Source: Longimicrobiales bacterium
Lineage (GTDB): Bacteria; Gemmatimonadota; Gemmatimonadetes; Longimicrobiales; Gaopeijiaceae
Assembly (NCBI GenBank): GCA_958296005.1
Contig: CATQHQ010000002.1
Location: forward strand, 1,609,501-1,673,500
Direction of reading: 5' to 3'
DNA length: 64,000 bases
How positions within the stretch are numbered: the stretch's first letter is position 1; each line of letters begins with the position of its first letter. The position numbers and the translations under genes were made by a program. Below the pieces are notes generated by a model. It was given only the letters and a program-made list of their open reading frames with translations. It was not told where the DNA came from and ran no database searches. Below, in pieces: positions 18,766 through 28,318 of this stretch.

Positions 18766-19880
18766 GACCGGTCTCCCGCCGCGTACGCCGAGAGGGCGAA
18801 CCCCTCCGGAGGCGGCTCGCCGACCGCTCGCAGGAGGCCGTACGGATCCTCGCTGCGCTTGAGCGCCGCGTCCAGCTCGACTTCGCCGTTGAGGTAGAGC
18901 CGGGCGAGCGCGTCGTTGAGGGTCTGCATCCCGTGCTTGCGGCCGGCCTGCATGAGCGACGGGATCTGGTGGACCCGCTCGTCCCGTATCACGGCTCGGA
19001 TCGCCGGCGTGCACACCATCACCTCCGCCGCCGCGACCCGGCCGGTCCTCCCGGCGCGGGGCAGCAGGAGCTGGGTGACCACTCCCTGAAGCACCGCCGC
19101 CAGCTGGGTGCGGACCTGGGTTTGCCGCTGGGCCGAGAAGGCGTCCACGATCCGGTTGACCGACTCGGCGGCCGAGTTCGTGTGGAGGGTCGTCAGCACC
19201 AGGTGGCCGGTCTCGGCGGCCGCCAGCGCGCCCTTCATCGTTTCGGGGTCGCGCATCTCGCCCACGAGGATCACGTCGGGGTCCTGGCGGAGGGCGTGCT
19301 TGAGCGCGGATGCGAACGACCGGGTGTCGGCGCCCACCTCCCGCTGGTTCACGATGCACCTGCGGTGCGGGTGGACGAACTCGATCGGGTCCTCCACCGT
19401 AACGACGTGGCCTGCGCGGTCCCGGTTGATCCGGTCCACCATGGCGGCCATCGTCGTGGACTTGCCCGAACCCGAAGGCCCCGTCACCAGCACGAGCCCT
19501 CGGCGTCGGCGGGCGAACGCGGCGACCACCGGCGGCAACCCCAGGTCGCCCAGCCGAGGCGGCTCGGGGGGGATGCGGCGGACCACGAGGGCGACTTCAC
19601 CTTGTTGCCGGAAGCACGCCCCTCGGAAGCGAGCCAGCTCCCGCACTCCGAACGCGAAGTCGATCTCGGCCCCTGCGTCGAGACGCTTCCGTTGCCGCTC
19701 GTCGAGCAGCGTGCTGGCGAGGCGGCGCAGGTCGTCGCAGCTGAGGGCGGCGGCGCACTCGGCGTCGGCCAAGCGGCCGTCGATCCGCAGCTTCGGCGCC
19801 CGACCGGCGGTGAAGTGAAGGTCGGAGGCGTTGCGTCGGACCATCTCGCGCAGAAGATCGTCCAGGTTCGAACTCGTCAC
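18762..19880 (-). CDS. pilT: Pilus retraction ATPase PilT
   Basis: A 372-residue AAA-like secretion ATPase that powers pilus retraction. Walker A is GPSGSGKS at residues 134-141 and Walker B is DVILVGEMRD at 202-211. The Asp box VEDPIE and the His box TGHLVLTTLHTNSA are complete. The C-terminal region has AIRAVIRDERVHQIPSLMQAG, matching the AIRxLIRExKxHQI helix that marks PilT rather than PilB. It is translated before pilC with a 4-bp overlap. No PilB extension ATPase is seen in the window. Confidence 0.94.
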   Translation of the reverse strand: MTSSNLDDLLREMVRRNASDLHFTAGRAPKLRIDGRLADAECAAALSCDDLRRLASTLLDERQRKRLDAGAEIDFAFGVRELARFRGACFRQQGEVALVVRRIPPEPPRLGDLGLPPVVAAFARRRRGLVLVTGPSGSGKSTTMAAMVDRINRDRAGHVVTVEDPIEFVHPHRRCIVNQREVGADTRSFASALKHALRQDPDVILVGEMRDPETMKGALAAAETGHLVLTTLHTNSAAESVNRIVDAFSAQRQTQVRTQLAAVLQGVVTQLLLPRAGRTGRVAAAEVMVCTPAIRAVIRDERVHQIPSLMQAGRKHGMQTLNDALARLYLNGEVELDAALKRSEDPYGLLRAVGEPPPEGFALSAYAAGDRS

Positions 19881-19930
19881 GAGGGTGCTCCTAGTGATGT
19901 GGGTGTTCGCGGACCGGCGGCGGCGAACGG

Positions 19931-20572
19931 TCAGCGGCGGGCGGTCACCAAGAGGGCGAGGCGGGCATACGTCTTGGCGCCGATGCCGGACACCTCCTTC
20001 AGCTCCTCGGGCTTGGAGAAGCGTCCCCGCTCGTTGCGGAAGGCGACGATCCGCTCCGCCAGCGCGGGACCGATCCCCGGCAGCTTCTGCAGCTCTTGGG
20101 CCGTGGCACGGTTCAGGTCGATGGGACCCGGCGAGTTGGCTGCCGGAGATCGTTGGAGCCCCACGGACGCCGGGCGCGCCCGCGAAAGCGCCAAGTAGGG
20201 CGACAGCCGTTCGACGGATCGGACGCCCAGGCCGGGTACTCGGGCCATCTCCGCGACGGAGGCGTAGGGCCCGTTGGCGTCCCGGTCCTCCACGATCCGC
20301 CGGGCGATCGAGGCCCCTACCCTCGGGAGCCGGTCCAGTTCTTCCTCTCCGGCAGTGTTGGGGTCGATCTTCTCGCCGGGCTCCAGCGGGCGGCTCCGGC
20401 GAGCCTTCTCCTGCGCCACCGAGTCGCCGGCCACAAGCAGGCTGTCGGCGATCGACGGACGGTCCTCCAGCGGCGGCTCGGACGGTCCGGGCGTCGCCAG
20501 GAACCGGACGACCGCCGCTCCCAAGAGGAGCAGCGCCGCCCGCGACATGCTTTTGCGCTCTCGATCGGTCAC
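19931..20572 (-). CDS. ComEA-like protein with two helix-hairpin-helix domains
   Basis: A 213-residue protein with one N-terminal transmembrane or signal segment (SRAALLLLGAAVVRFLATPG) and two ComEA-type (HhH)2 units. The units are IDPNTAGEEELDRLPRVGASIARRIVEDRDANGPYASVAEMARVPGLGVRSVERL and the later IDLNRATAQELQKLPGIGPALAERIVAFRNERGRFSKPEELKEVSGIGAKTYARL. ComEA binds incoming DNA during natural transformation. The GTG at 20570-20572 with GGAGGGG just upstream is preferred over the ATG at 20546-20548. It lies upstream of pilT and pilC, whose products also serve DNA uptake, so a shared role is plausible. Confidence 0.85.
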   Translation of the reverse strand: MTDRERKSMSRAALLLLGAAVVRFLATPGPSEPPLEDRPSIADSLLVAGDSVAQEKARRSRPLEPGEKIDPNTAGEEELDRLPRVGASIARRIVEDRDANGPYASVAEMARVPGLGVRSVERLSPYLALSRARPASVGLQRSPAANSPGPIDLNRATAQELQKLPGIGPALAERIVAFRNERGRFSKPEELKEVSGIGAKTYARLALLVTARR

Positions 20573-20723
20573 GTCCCCTCCCGCCAGGCGCGAAGAACAG
20601 CGTTGGACCCGAGTTTCGCGACGCCGGACGGGCGCTTCCATGGCTGTATGGGACGATTTTCTCGTCGTGCTGCCGGAGGTGGGTCCGAGGAGCCTCTGGA
20701 ACGGGCTAGGCGGAGCCTTGGGC

Positions 20724-20777
20724 GGCGGTCCGCGCTCCCACGGCGGTCCGCGCTCTCACGGCGGCCCGCGCTCCCGT
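20724..20777. repeat. Three 18-bp tandem repeats at the sprA 3' end
   Basis: Three copies of GGCGGYCCGCGCTCYCRY stand head to tail at 20724-20741, 20742-20759 and 20760-20777. The last touches the sprA stop codon. The 150-bp space towards the ComEA-like gene otherwise shows nothing recognisable. Confidence 0.8.
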
Positions 20778-23700
20778 CAGAGCGACCCGGCGAACAGCCC
20801 TGGGCTCAGCAGGAAGCGGCCGAAGACGTAGAGCTGGAACTGAGTGGTGCCCGACAGTCGGCCCACGAAGGAGCGGCGGTCCAGGTAGCGGAGACGCACT
20901 CCCAGCTGGTAGTCCTGCACCTGGGAGTCCACGGAGAGAGTCGCGCTCCGCTCCAACTGGTCGATGAAGGAGACGCACGGGTTCTCCGGCACGGCGATCC
21001 GGCACTGCACCTCGTCTTGGTAGCCCACCTCCAGCGCGATCCGCATCGGCGCTCCCCGCTCGCGGAACGCCCGCAGCGGCGCCTGGAGTCGGGCCGACAC
21101 GACGAGACCGTGGCTGCGGCTCTCCCGCCGGGTGTCGCCGGTGGGGTCGGTGCTCTCGCCCCGGTTCAGGCGCCCTCGGTACGAGACGTCCATCCCCGCC
21201 GGGAACGCCAGCGCCGCCGACAGCGGCACCTCCCGATCCTCTCGGAAGCGATCCTGGAGCGCCGTCGCGCCGAACGTCAGCGTCCGGATCTCCCTTCGAT
21301 ACCCGGAGCCCAGCGACACCCGCTCCACCGCAACCGACAGGAACCCCGGCGGCTCCCATCCGGCGATCTCGGCCTGCACGTCCGGCCACACCCGCCGCAG
21401 CACGTCCCGATCGGAGCGGGTGTCCAGGGTCTCGGCAAGGGAACGGTCGTAGGCCAGCCGCACCAACGCCGAGCCCGGAAGGCGTACGCCGCCCCGCACG
21501 TTGATCCGGTCGCTCTCCCCCAGGGTGGCGGCAGTGTCGGCCCCGATCCGCAGGAAACGCTCGCGGGAGCCCCACCCCAGCTCGTAGACGGCGCCCGGGC
21601 TCACCGGGTCCCGGTCGAAGCGGGATGCCACGCCGTCGGACAACGTCACCGTCACCGGGTCCACCGAGCGCCTCACCCAAGCCGCGAAGGCGTTCCGTTC
21701 GCCGCTCTCCCGTCCCATCCGACCCGGGTCCAGCGAGAACCTGGCCGACACGTCCCGCTGCGCGTCGGCGTTCCGCAGCAGGACCAGCGCCCCGCCAACT
21801 CCGGGTCGCTGCACCACCAGGTCGGGGTTGCGCTCCGACAGGTAGAGGGTGTTCGCCTGAACCGAGGCCCGGGCCCAGTCGGTCAGGTGGGGCTGGTAGG
21901 CCAAGCGCGTGGCGATCCGCCGGTCCACCTCCCAACCCAGGTCCACTGCGCCCAGCCGCCTCCGCTCCCGTTCGAGCAGGCGCCGCACCTCCGGGTCGCC
22001 GGAGAGCCGCACCGCGTCCAGCAGGTCCCTGCCGCTCGTCAGGCTCGCCTCCGCCGTGACCGACTCGAGGGGCCGCAGCGTGATCCGAGCCGACGCGGCC
22101 AGCAACCGCCGGGGCACGTCCCGGGCCGCCGTCGCGCTGTCTGCGGGAGTCCGCACGATCCTGTCGAACCGAGCGGTGCGCAGGTCCCGCTTCAGGTACT
22201 CGCCGTCCACGGCAAGGCTCTCCGGGGTCCACCGCAACCTGGCGCCGGCGATCCGGTCCTCCAGGAACGCCGGAAGCAACCCCCGCAGCGCCGAGCCCAC
22301 CCATCCGGGAAAGAGCGCGAAATCCCGCCGTCGGGGGGTCGTCGACCAGCCGGCGAAGACGTCGGCCCCTCCCCCGTCGCTCTCCGTCGTGATCGTCTGC
22401 AGGGAGGTGCGCTGAACGCCAGCCCGAACATCGAAGCCGTCCAGCACCGCGTCCCAGAACCCGCCCTCCTCCGGTCCCCGGCGGCGCAGCGACAGGTCGA
22501 GCCGGGTGAGGCCGAACTCCGGCGCGCGGAGCCCCTCCAGACGATCCGCGCGCACGTCGCTCCGGTTCAGGAAGAGCGGCGTCTCGGCTTCCCGCTGGTG
22601 GCTGACCGAGAGCGGCGCCTCCACTCCCCACGAGTCGGGGACGAAGCGCTCCAGCTGCAGTGTCGCCCCCAGCTCGAAGGACCGTTCGTTGCGGAACGTC
22701 GGCGCCGCCCGCAGCTGCCGGAAGAACCCGCCCCGCCGCCGGTACGAGGCCCGGGAGCGGAGGAACTCGCCCCCGTCGACCTCCACGTCGAACGCCGCGA
22801 CCACGCCGGCGTCGCCGATCCCCCGACCCAGCCGCATCTCGTCCACCCACACCTCTCCGGAGATCGGCGCGCCGTGCTCGTTGGCCACGCCCATTGCGAT
22901 CTCGCGCACCGACGCCAGGTTCGGCGCTCGTCCCCGGTCCTGGAGGACCACGGCGTACGCGGAGTCCGGGGACCACACGACCAGCGACGGGTCCGAGGGC
23001 GACGGGGGCGCCAGGGCCAGCGCCTGCTCCGCCTCTTGCCGCAGGGCCAGCCAACGGTCGAAGTCGATCACCACCTCCGGCCGCCAGTCCCCTTCGTGCG
23101 CTCCCCGGTGCCCCGGCGTCCGGTCCAAGCGGGTGCGGAAGAGGTAGAAGTTGCGGTCGTCGGTCCCGATCTTGACGAAGAACCACGACGGCAGGTGGAC
23201 CCCGAAGTCTCCCCTTGCCAACGCCCAGAGGCGGGCCTCCCGATAGGAGAGGAAGTCCCGGGGTCGCTGCGGGAAGCGGTTGTACACCTCCACCCTGTCG
23301 CCCGGCTGCACGTCCTCGAAGGCGATCGACAGCGACCGCTCGTTGAACTCGATCCCCTGTCCACCGAACGCGGCCGCCGGGTCGTCCAGCTCTTCGACGA
23401 CCCCCGGAGGCGCCGCGTAGCCGTCGCCCTCGGTGAGCTTCGACACTGGGCCGACCTCCACCCGCCCGGCCACCGCCGCCGTGTCGCCCCCCAGCCCGCG
23501 CAGCACGCCCGAGGGTCCGCGCTTGATCCAGGTCGAACCCACGATCCCCATCCGCGCCAGGACGAAGGAGTCGCGCCGCCGGCCCGTCACCGTGAGGCGC
23601 AGGTGGCGAACCGCCCGCAGCTCGGCCTCTGAGATCGCGCCGCCCACGTCCAGCCCCGCCGGATCGCGAAGGGGGACCCGGTAGAGCCGGAACCCGGTCC

Positions 23701-26700
23701 CGGTCTCGTGGCGGTCCCGCGCCAGGAAGGGGGACGATCCATCCAGCCGGATCACGAAGCGCCGGTACTGCTCGAAGACGTCGAGGTTTCCGTCCTCGTC
23801 GAGGTCCTCCGAGTCGGGCCGCCCGTTCCCTCGGGTGCAGTTGGCGTTCAGATCGCCCAAGGGGTACACCCGCGCCCGCTCCGCAAAGCAGTCCTCGTCC
23901 CACACGCCGCGGCCGTCGGCCAAGTTCCCCCACACCTCGCCCCGCCGGGGGTCGGCCTCCTGGTCCAGCAGCCCCAGCCCCCAGGGAGCGCCCGACCCCG
24001 GCTTCACCCCGCCCACCGCCCCCGTGGTGTCGGCGAAGAAGGCGTCCTCGCTCACGACCCCCACGTCCAGCACCAGCTGGAGGAAGTCGCCGTCCCGAAC
24101 GTAGAACTCGATGAAGTCGGTCTTGGTCAGGTCCGTTCCCGTGGGGCTCAGCACCGTGGTGATCGACGACCACGCCCCCGGGCCCTCCTGGTCGCCGCTC
24201 TCGGGCTGGAAGCGCACGTAGAGCCCCGGCTCCCGCACCACGCTCCCGGTGATCCTGATCTGCTCGTCGATGTCGGCGGACGGGTTGAACCCCTCGAATA
24301 CCCCGAGGCTGTCGCCGGCGGCGGTCTGGTCGATCCAGGTGTGCTGCCAGGTGAGGACGGCCAGGTTCGACTGGGAGAGGTCCGGCGGCAGGGCGTCCTC
24401 CGCGCCGTCCAGGTACGCCGGCCGGCTCCCCCGCCGCCAATCGTGGCTCCGCACCGAGAGCGGGCGCGTGTTGAGGGCGTCGAAGTCGTCCAGGTACGCT
24501 TCGCCCTGGGTGTTGGGGTTGGGCAGCGAGACCGCCGTCTCCGCCGAGAGGCGAACCGCCGACTTGCCGCCCGGGTCGAGTCCGGGCACCGCGTCCAGGA
24601 GGCGGGTCAGAAGGGGCGCGTCGAACGCCAGGTTGGCGTTGAGGCTTCCCAGGGTCACCGCGGCCGCCTCCAGCCCCAGCTGAGGCCGACGCACCAGCTG
24701 GCCCTCGGTCTGGTAGAGGCCCGTCAGGTCCACCCTCCCATACTCCCCCAGGTCGTAGCGCGCGTTCAGGCCGAGCACGGACGTGGGGGCGACCTGGAAG
24801 AGGCTCCGCTGCTCCCACGACACGTCCACGATCCGTCCCGGGTTCGCCGCCAGGAGGCGCTCCGGGTCCAGCAGCACGAGCTGCCCGACGTCGTAGTCGA
24901 TCGCGTAGTCCACGTTTCGAACCAGCACGAAGTCGCCCAGGAGCACTCGCTCCGTCCCCTCCCGGATCCCCACCGCGCCCAGGGCGAAGGAGGACACGGG
25001 TCCCGTCCCCCGCACGTCGTAGGAAAGGTTCAGTCGGAAGACGCCGCCGTTCTCCCGCTCGAAGGGGTCCGGCTCGCGGTAGATCCGCTCGTTGCGGTTG
25101 CCGCCCAGGATGCGACGCGCCTCCGCCGCGCCGAGGGAGAACCGCCGAGCGGGGGGCGGGTCCGCGAAGGGCTCCAGCGTCGGGAAGACCACGAACGTTC
25201 CCGACACCGGAGGCAGGTCCTCGAACGAGTCCTGCGACGGCCGGTAGACGTGGGACGCGTCCAGGCGGTCGGCGGGCGATTCCTCGTCCAGCCCGAAGAG
25301 GCGAAGCCAGGTCACGTCGTCTCCGTTGGACCTTCGGGCGAACGTGCGCCCCGCGCTCTCCTCTCCCAGCGACACCACCAGCTCCACGGAGCCCGGTTCG
25401 ACGTCGTTGGAGGACGTGACCCGGTAGACCTGATGCATCTCCGTGCGCCACGTGGGCCGGCCGGGCTGGTGGCGGGCCGCCGACGCCTTCAGCAGCTTGA
25501 GGCGTGGCCGGCCCCCGCTTTGGTGGATCCGCTCCGGGTTGTAGGTGCCCACCGTGTCGCCCGCCACCGTGACGTAGGTGGCCGCCAGCATCTCGTCGGG
25601 CGCCAGCGGCGACCGGAGGACCACCCACAGGCCGCTCGGGTGCACCACGTAGTCCTGCCCCGGCTGGAGGTAGCGGAACCACGCCGACTCGGCGACCGCG
25701 CCTTCCCCCTCCCCCGCCGTGGCGTCGGCCTGGATGTAGCCCTCGATCTGCTGGCGGGACAGAAGGCTGGTCTCGGAGCGGTAGAGCTGGATCGGGTCGG
25801 GGCCCGGGGCGACGGTGGGAGGCGCGTCGGACGGGACCAGCGAGAGCGCGTCCACGTGAGGGTGCTCGAAGAACGCCTCCGGGTCGAAGAGGAAGAAGAA
25901 CTGGCCCTCGACGTAGTCGGCGTCGTCCAGCACCAGAGTGTCGGTGCGGGAGAAGCTGCGGCCCGAGCCCTCCAGTCGGAACCGTCTCGAGGTGACCTCG
26001 CCGTCCTGCTGCGCCCACACCGACTGCATCGCCACCGGCCCGGCCTGGACGGCCGCGTGGAAGCCGAAGTTCCCGGCGGGAACGCCCTCCCGGAGGAAGC
26101 GGGACGCGGGCAGGTCGAAGCGCACGTCGCCCACCTCGAAGCGCTGAAGGAACTCGTCCGTCTTCCCCCGGTAGCGGATGTTGACCCGGTTGGCCCCCGC
26201 GAACTCCCGGGCTTGATCGTAGTCCACGTCCACCACGACCCGGTCCAGCACGGACCCGTCGGCGACCGCGGCGAACTGGACCTCCGGGCGGATCCGGGGC
26301 AGGAGCGACACCTCGCAGGTGACTTGGACGGTCTCGTCGCAGGGCCGGTAGCGAGTCCAGTCGCCTCCGAACTGGCCGGAGGCCCGGAGCGAGAACCCCA
26401 GGTCGGCGTACTCGTTGCGGATGCGGGCGGCTGGACGGCCGAACGCCCCGTCGACCCCTGCCGGGCGACCGAGTTCGGCGACCCCTTCAGGAAGCGGCTC
26501 CGGCACGTCGTCGGGGCCGATCGTCCGCCCGAAGACGCCCAGGCGAGGGCCTGGCGCCTGGTCCCACCGGGTCACGGGAATTCGGGCCAGCCCCAGAACG
26601 ACGGTGGGGACCGGGGGCGGCGGCGGGTCCAGGAGGGATCGGGCCGACGGTCGAAGCTGCGGCATGAGCCAAAGGACGGTGTCGGCTGCGGCCGCGTGCG

Positions 26701-26821
26701 CCTCGGTCGGGGGGGCGCGGCGATCCTTCCCGGCAACCGAACCCCCCTCTTTCGACGTCGGTAGATAGGCGGCGGACAGCAGGACGACGGTCGCCGGAAC
26801 CAGCGATCCCGAAACGGTCAT
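20777..26821 (-). CDS. sprA: SprA-like type IX secretion / gliding outer-membrane translocon
   Basis: A very large protein of 2014 residues with an N-terminal signal (SLVPATVVLLSAAYLP). Long beta-rich stretches fit a giant outer-membrane barrel. Conserved SprA features include the segments NPNTQGEAYLDDFDALNTRPLS (about residue 770), LGDLNANCTRGNGRPDSEDLDEDGNLD and KIGTDDRNFYLF, and the final strand region ending LYVFGRFLLSPGLFAGSL. SprA is the translocon of the Bacteroidota type IX system, where most members are over 2000 residues. No PorV, PorN or other T9SS component is visible here, so whether this homologue forms a complete system is open. It is read divergently from lptF with 78 bp between. 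Confidence 0.87.
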   Translation of the reverse strand: MTVSGSLVPATVVLLSAAYLPTSKEGGSVAGKDRRAPPTEAHAAAADTVLWLMPQLRPSARSLLDPPPPPVPTVVLGLARIPVTRWDQAPGPRLGVFGRTIGPDDVPEPLPEGVAELGRPAGVDGAFGRPAARIRNEYADLGFSLRASGQFGGDWTRYRPCDETVQVTCEVSLLPRIRPEVQFAAVADGSVLDRVVVDVDYDQAREFAGANRVNIRYRGKTDEFLQRFEVGDVRFDLPASRFLREGVPAGNFGFHAAVQAGPVAMQSVWAQQDGEVTSRRFRLEGSGRSFSRTDTLVLDDADYVEGQFFFLFDPEAFFEHPHVDALSLVPSDAPPTVAPGPDPIQLYRSETSLLSRQQIEGYIQADATAGEGEGAVAESAWFRYLQPGQDYVVHPSGLWVVLRSPLAPDEMLAATYVTVAGDTVGTYNPERIHQSGGRPRLKLLKASAARHQPGRPTWRTEMHQVYRVTSSNDVEPGSVELVVSLGEESAGRTFARRSNGDDVTWLRLFGLDEESPADRLDASHVYRPSQDSFEDLPPVSGTFVVFPTLEPFADPPPARRFSLGAAEARRILGGNRNERIYREPDPFERENGGVFRLNLSYDVRGTGPVSSFALGAVGIREGTERVLLGDFVLVRNVDYAIDYDVGQLVLLDPERLLAANPGRIVDVSWEQRSLFQVAPTSVLGLNARYDLGEYGRVDLTGLYQTEGQLVRRPQLGLEAAAVTLGSLNANLAFDAPLLTRLLDAVPGLDPGGKSAVRLSAETAVSLPNPNTQGEAYLDDFDALNTRPLSVRSHDWRRGSRPAYLDGAEDALPPDLSQSNLAVLTWQHTWIDQTAAGDSLGVFEGFNPSADIDEQIRITGSVVREPGLYVRFQPESGDQEGPGAWSSITTVLSPTGTDLTKTDFIEFYVRDGDFLQLVLDVGVVSEDAFFADTTGAVGGVKPGSGAPWGLGLLDQEADPRRGEVWGNLADGRGVWDEDCFAERARVYPLGDLNANCTRGNGRPDSEDLDEDGNLDVFEQYRRFVIRLDGSSPFLARDRHETGTGFRLYRVPLRDPAGLDVGGAISEAELRAVRHLRLTVTGRRRDSFVLARMGIVGSTWIKRGPSGVLRGLGGDTAAVAGRVEVGPVSKLTEGDGYAAPPGVVEELDDPAAAFGGQGIEFNERSLSIAFEDVQPGDRVEVYNRFPQRPRDFLSYREARLWALARGDFGVHLPSWFFVKIGTDDRNFYLFRTRLDRTPGHRGAHEGDWRPEVVIDFDRWLALRQEAEQALALAPPSPSDPSLVVWSPDSAYAVVLQDRGRAPNLASVREIAMGVANEHGAPISGEVWVDEMRLGRGIGDAGVVAAFDVEVDGGEFLRSRASYRRRGGFFRQLRAAPTFRNERSFELGATLQLERFVPDSWGVEAPLSVSHQREAETPLFLNRSDVRADRLEGLRAPEFGLTRLDLSLRRRGPEEGGFWDAVLDGFDVRAGVQRTSLQTITTESDGGGADVFAGWSTTPRRRDFALFPGWVGSALRGLLPAFLEDRIAGARLRWTPESLAVDGEYLKRDLRTARFDRIVRTPADSATAARDVPRRLLAASARITLRPLESVTAEASLTSGRDLLDAVRLSGDPEVRRLLERERRRLGAVDLGWEVDRRIATRLAYQPHLTDWARASVQANTLYLSERNPDLVVQRPGVGGALVLLRNADAQRDVSARFSLDPGRMGRESGERNAFAAWVRRSVDPVTVTLSDGVASRFDRDPVSPGAVYELGWGSRERFLRIGADTAATLGESDRINVRGGVRLPGSALVRLAYDRSLAETLDTRSDRDVLRRVWPDVQAEIAGWEPPGFLSVAVERVSLGSGYRREIRTLTFGATALQDRFREDREVPLSAALAFPAGMDVSYRGRLNRGESTDPTGDTRRESRSHGLVVSARLQAPLRAFRERGAPMRIALEVGYQDEVQCRIAVPENPCVSFIDQLERSATLSVDSQVQDYQLGVRLRYLDRRSFVGRLSGTTQFQLYVFGRFLLSPGLFAGSL

Positions 26822-26899
26822 CTCGCGGTCGGGCCGCCCGAACCGCAGCCGTTACCTTTGAGCGACGGAAGACGCAACCGCACGCCGGACGACTCGGCC

Positions 26900-28318
26900 A
26901 TGAAGATCTTGACCCGGTACCTGATCCGGTCCCTCGCCGGGCCGTTCACGTTTTCCTTCGTTCTGCTCACCGGTCTGCTCTTCGTCAACGCGGTCGCAAG
27001 GTTGCTGGACGACTTGGCGGGCAAGGGCCTCCCGCCGGAGATCATCGGCGAGGCGCTCCTTCTCTCGTTTCCCCACACGATCGCCCTGACGTTGCCCATG
27101 GCCGTCCTCGTGGCGGTTCTGTACACCTTCGGCGAACTGGCTTCGGCCAGCGAGATCGTCGCCATGTCCGCCAGCGGCGTGCGACCGAGAAGCTTGCTGC
27201 TTCCGACGTTGATCATGGGCGTCCTCGTGGGCGGCGCGACCTACGCCTTCAACGACTGGATCCTCCCCGAAGCCAACCATCGCCTCAAGAACCTTCAATC
27301 CTCGATCCGAGAGAAGAGTCCCACTTTTCAGCTTCGTGAGCGAGCGGTCAACCGGATCGAGGCCCAGGACGGCATGGGACCGTACTTCCTCAAGGCCAAC
27401 GCGATCGACCCGGCGTCGTCGGAGCTGACGGACGTGGTCATCTACGACATGACCCCGGGGATCGGCGGCAGGCGGACCACATACGCGGACCGGGGAACCG
27501 TGGCGATGAACCGGCTCTCCATCGACCTGCAGCTCCGGCTCCACGACGGCAACGTCTACGAGGTGAGCCGCGGCCAGGACGGGAAGGGGACGTTCGAGCA
27601 GACGGGCTTTTCGGAGCAGCTTCACGTGCTCAGGGGCGTGGGCAACCTATTCGAGGAGAGCGGAAGCGACTACCGCAGCGACCGAGAGATGTCGGTGGCG
27701 CAGCTCCGGGAGGCGGCGGCGGTCAAGCGCGCGGAGGCGGACTCGCTGCGGGGCGAATCCCGGGCGCGCACGCTCCGCGCGGTGGAACGAGCGCTGGGCA
27801 CGAACGCCGAGGCGGACTCGCTGCGCGCGATGCCGCCCTACAGCCGCTGGTCGGGGGACGGGCTGCCGATGGACGACTACCTCCGCAGCGTGACCCAGGA
27901 GGCGGCGTTCAGCGCCGGACGGATCACGACCGCGGCGACCCAGGCGAACCGGTACGCCGTCGAGATGCACAAGAAGTACGTCATCGCGTCGGCGTGCATC
28001 GTGTTCGTTCTGGTGGGGCTGCCCGTCGCCGTCCGTTTCCCCAGGGGAGGCGTGAGCTTGGTGATCGTGGTGGCCACGTCGGTCCTGACCCTCTACCAGA
28101 TCGGGCTCAACAACGGCGAAGACTTGGCCGACCGGGGGATCGCCAGTCCGTTCTGGGCGATGTGGGCGCCGACCTTGGTCTTCCTCCCGATCGGGCTGTT
28201 CATGGTCTTGCGCATGGGACGCTGGATCGGCTCCGTCCGGCGCGGCGCCTGGGCCGAGGTGGCCGCCGCCGCGGGGCGCCTCCTGCGACGGGCGTCGAGG
28301 CGCCGGGGGACGGCGTGA
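26900..28318 (+). CDS. lptF: LPS export permease LptF
   Basis: A 472-residue YjgP/YjgQ-family permease. Transmembrane helices lie at about residues 13-35, 60-85 and 98-120 and at the C-terminal end, with a periplasmic beta-jellyroll in between. Visible blocks are MKILTRYLIRSLAGPFTFSFVLLT and MSASGVRPRSLLLP, followed by the C-terminal GLPVAVRFPRGGVSLVIVVATSVLTLYQ. LptF and LptG pull lipopolysaccharide out of the inner membrane. The ATG at 26900-26902 begins the first helix. The lptG start overlaps its stop by GTGA. Confidence 0.92.
   Translation: MKILTRYLIRSLAGPFTFSFVLLTGLLFVNAVARLLDDLAGKGLPPEIIGEALLLSFPHTIALTLPMAVLVAVLYTFGELASASEIVAMSASGVRPRSLLLPTLIMGVLVGGATYAFNDWILPEANHRLKNLQSSIREKSPTFQLRERAVNRIEAQDGMGPYFLKANAIDPASSELTDVVIYDMTPGIGGRRTTYADRGTVAMNRLSIDLQLRLHDGNVYEVSRGQDGKGTFEQTGFSEQLHVLRGVGNLFEESGSDYRSDREMSVAQLREAAAVKRAEADSLRGESRARTLRAVERALGTNAEADSLRAMPPYSRWSGDGLPMDDYLRSVTQEAAFSAGRITTAATQANRYAVEMHKKYVIASACIVFVLVGLPVAVRFPRGGVSLVIVVATSVLTLYQIGLNNGEDLADRGIASPFWAMWAPTLVFLPIGLFMVLRMGRWIGSVRRGAWAEVAAAAGRLLRRASRRRGTA

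Noticed and set aside
20706-26018. A 1770-codon frame overlapping sprA on the same strand
   Set aside because: Its product is Gly/Arg/Ala/Pro-rich with no motifs, whereas the 2014-residue SprA frame has clear family features.
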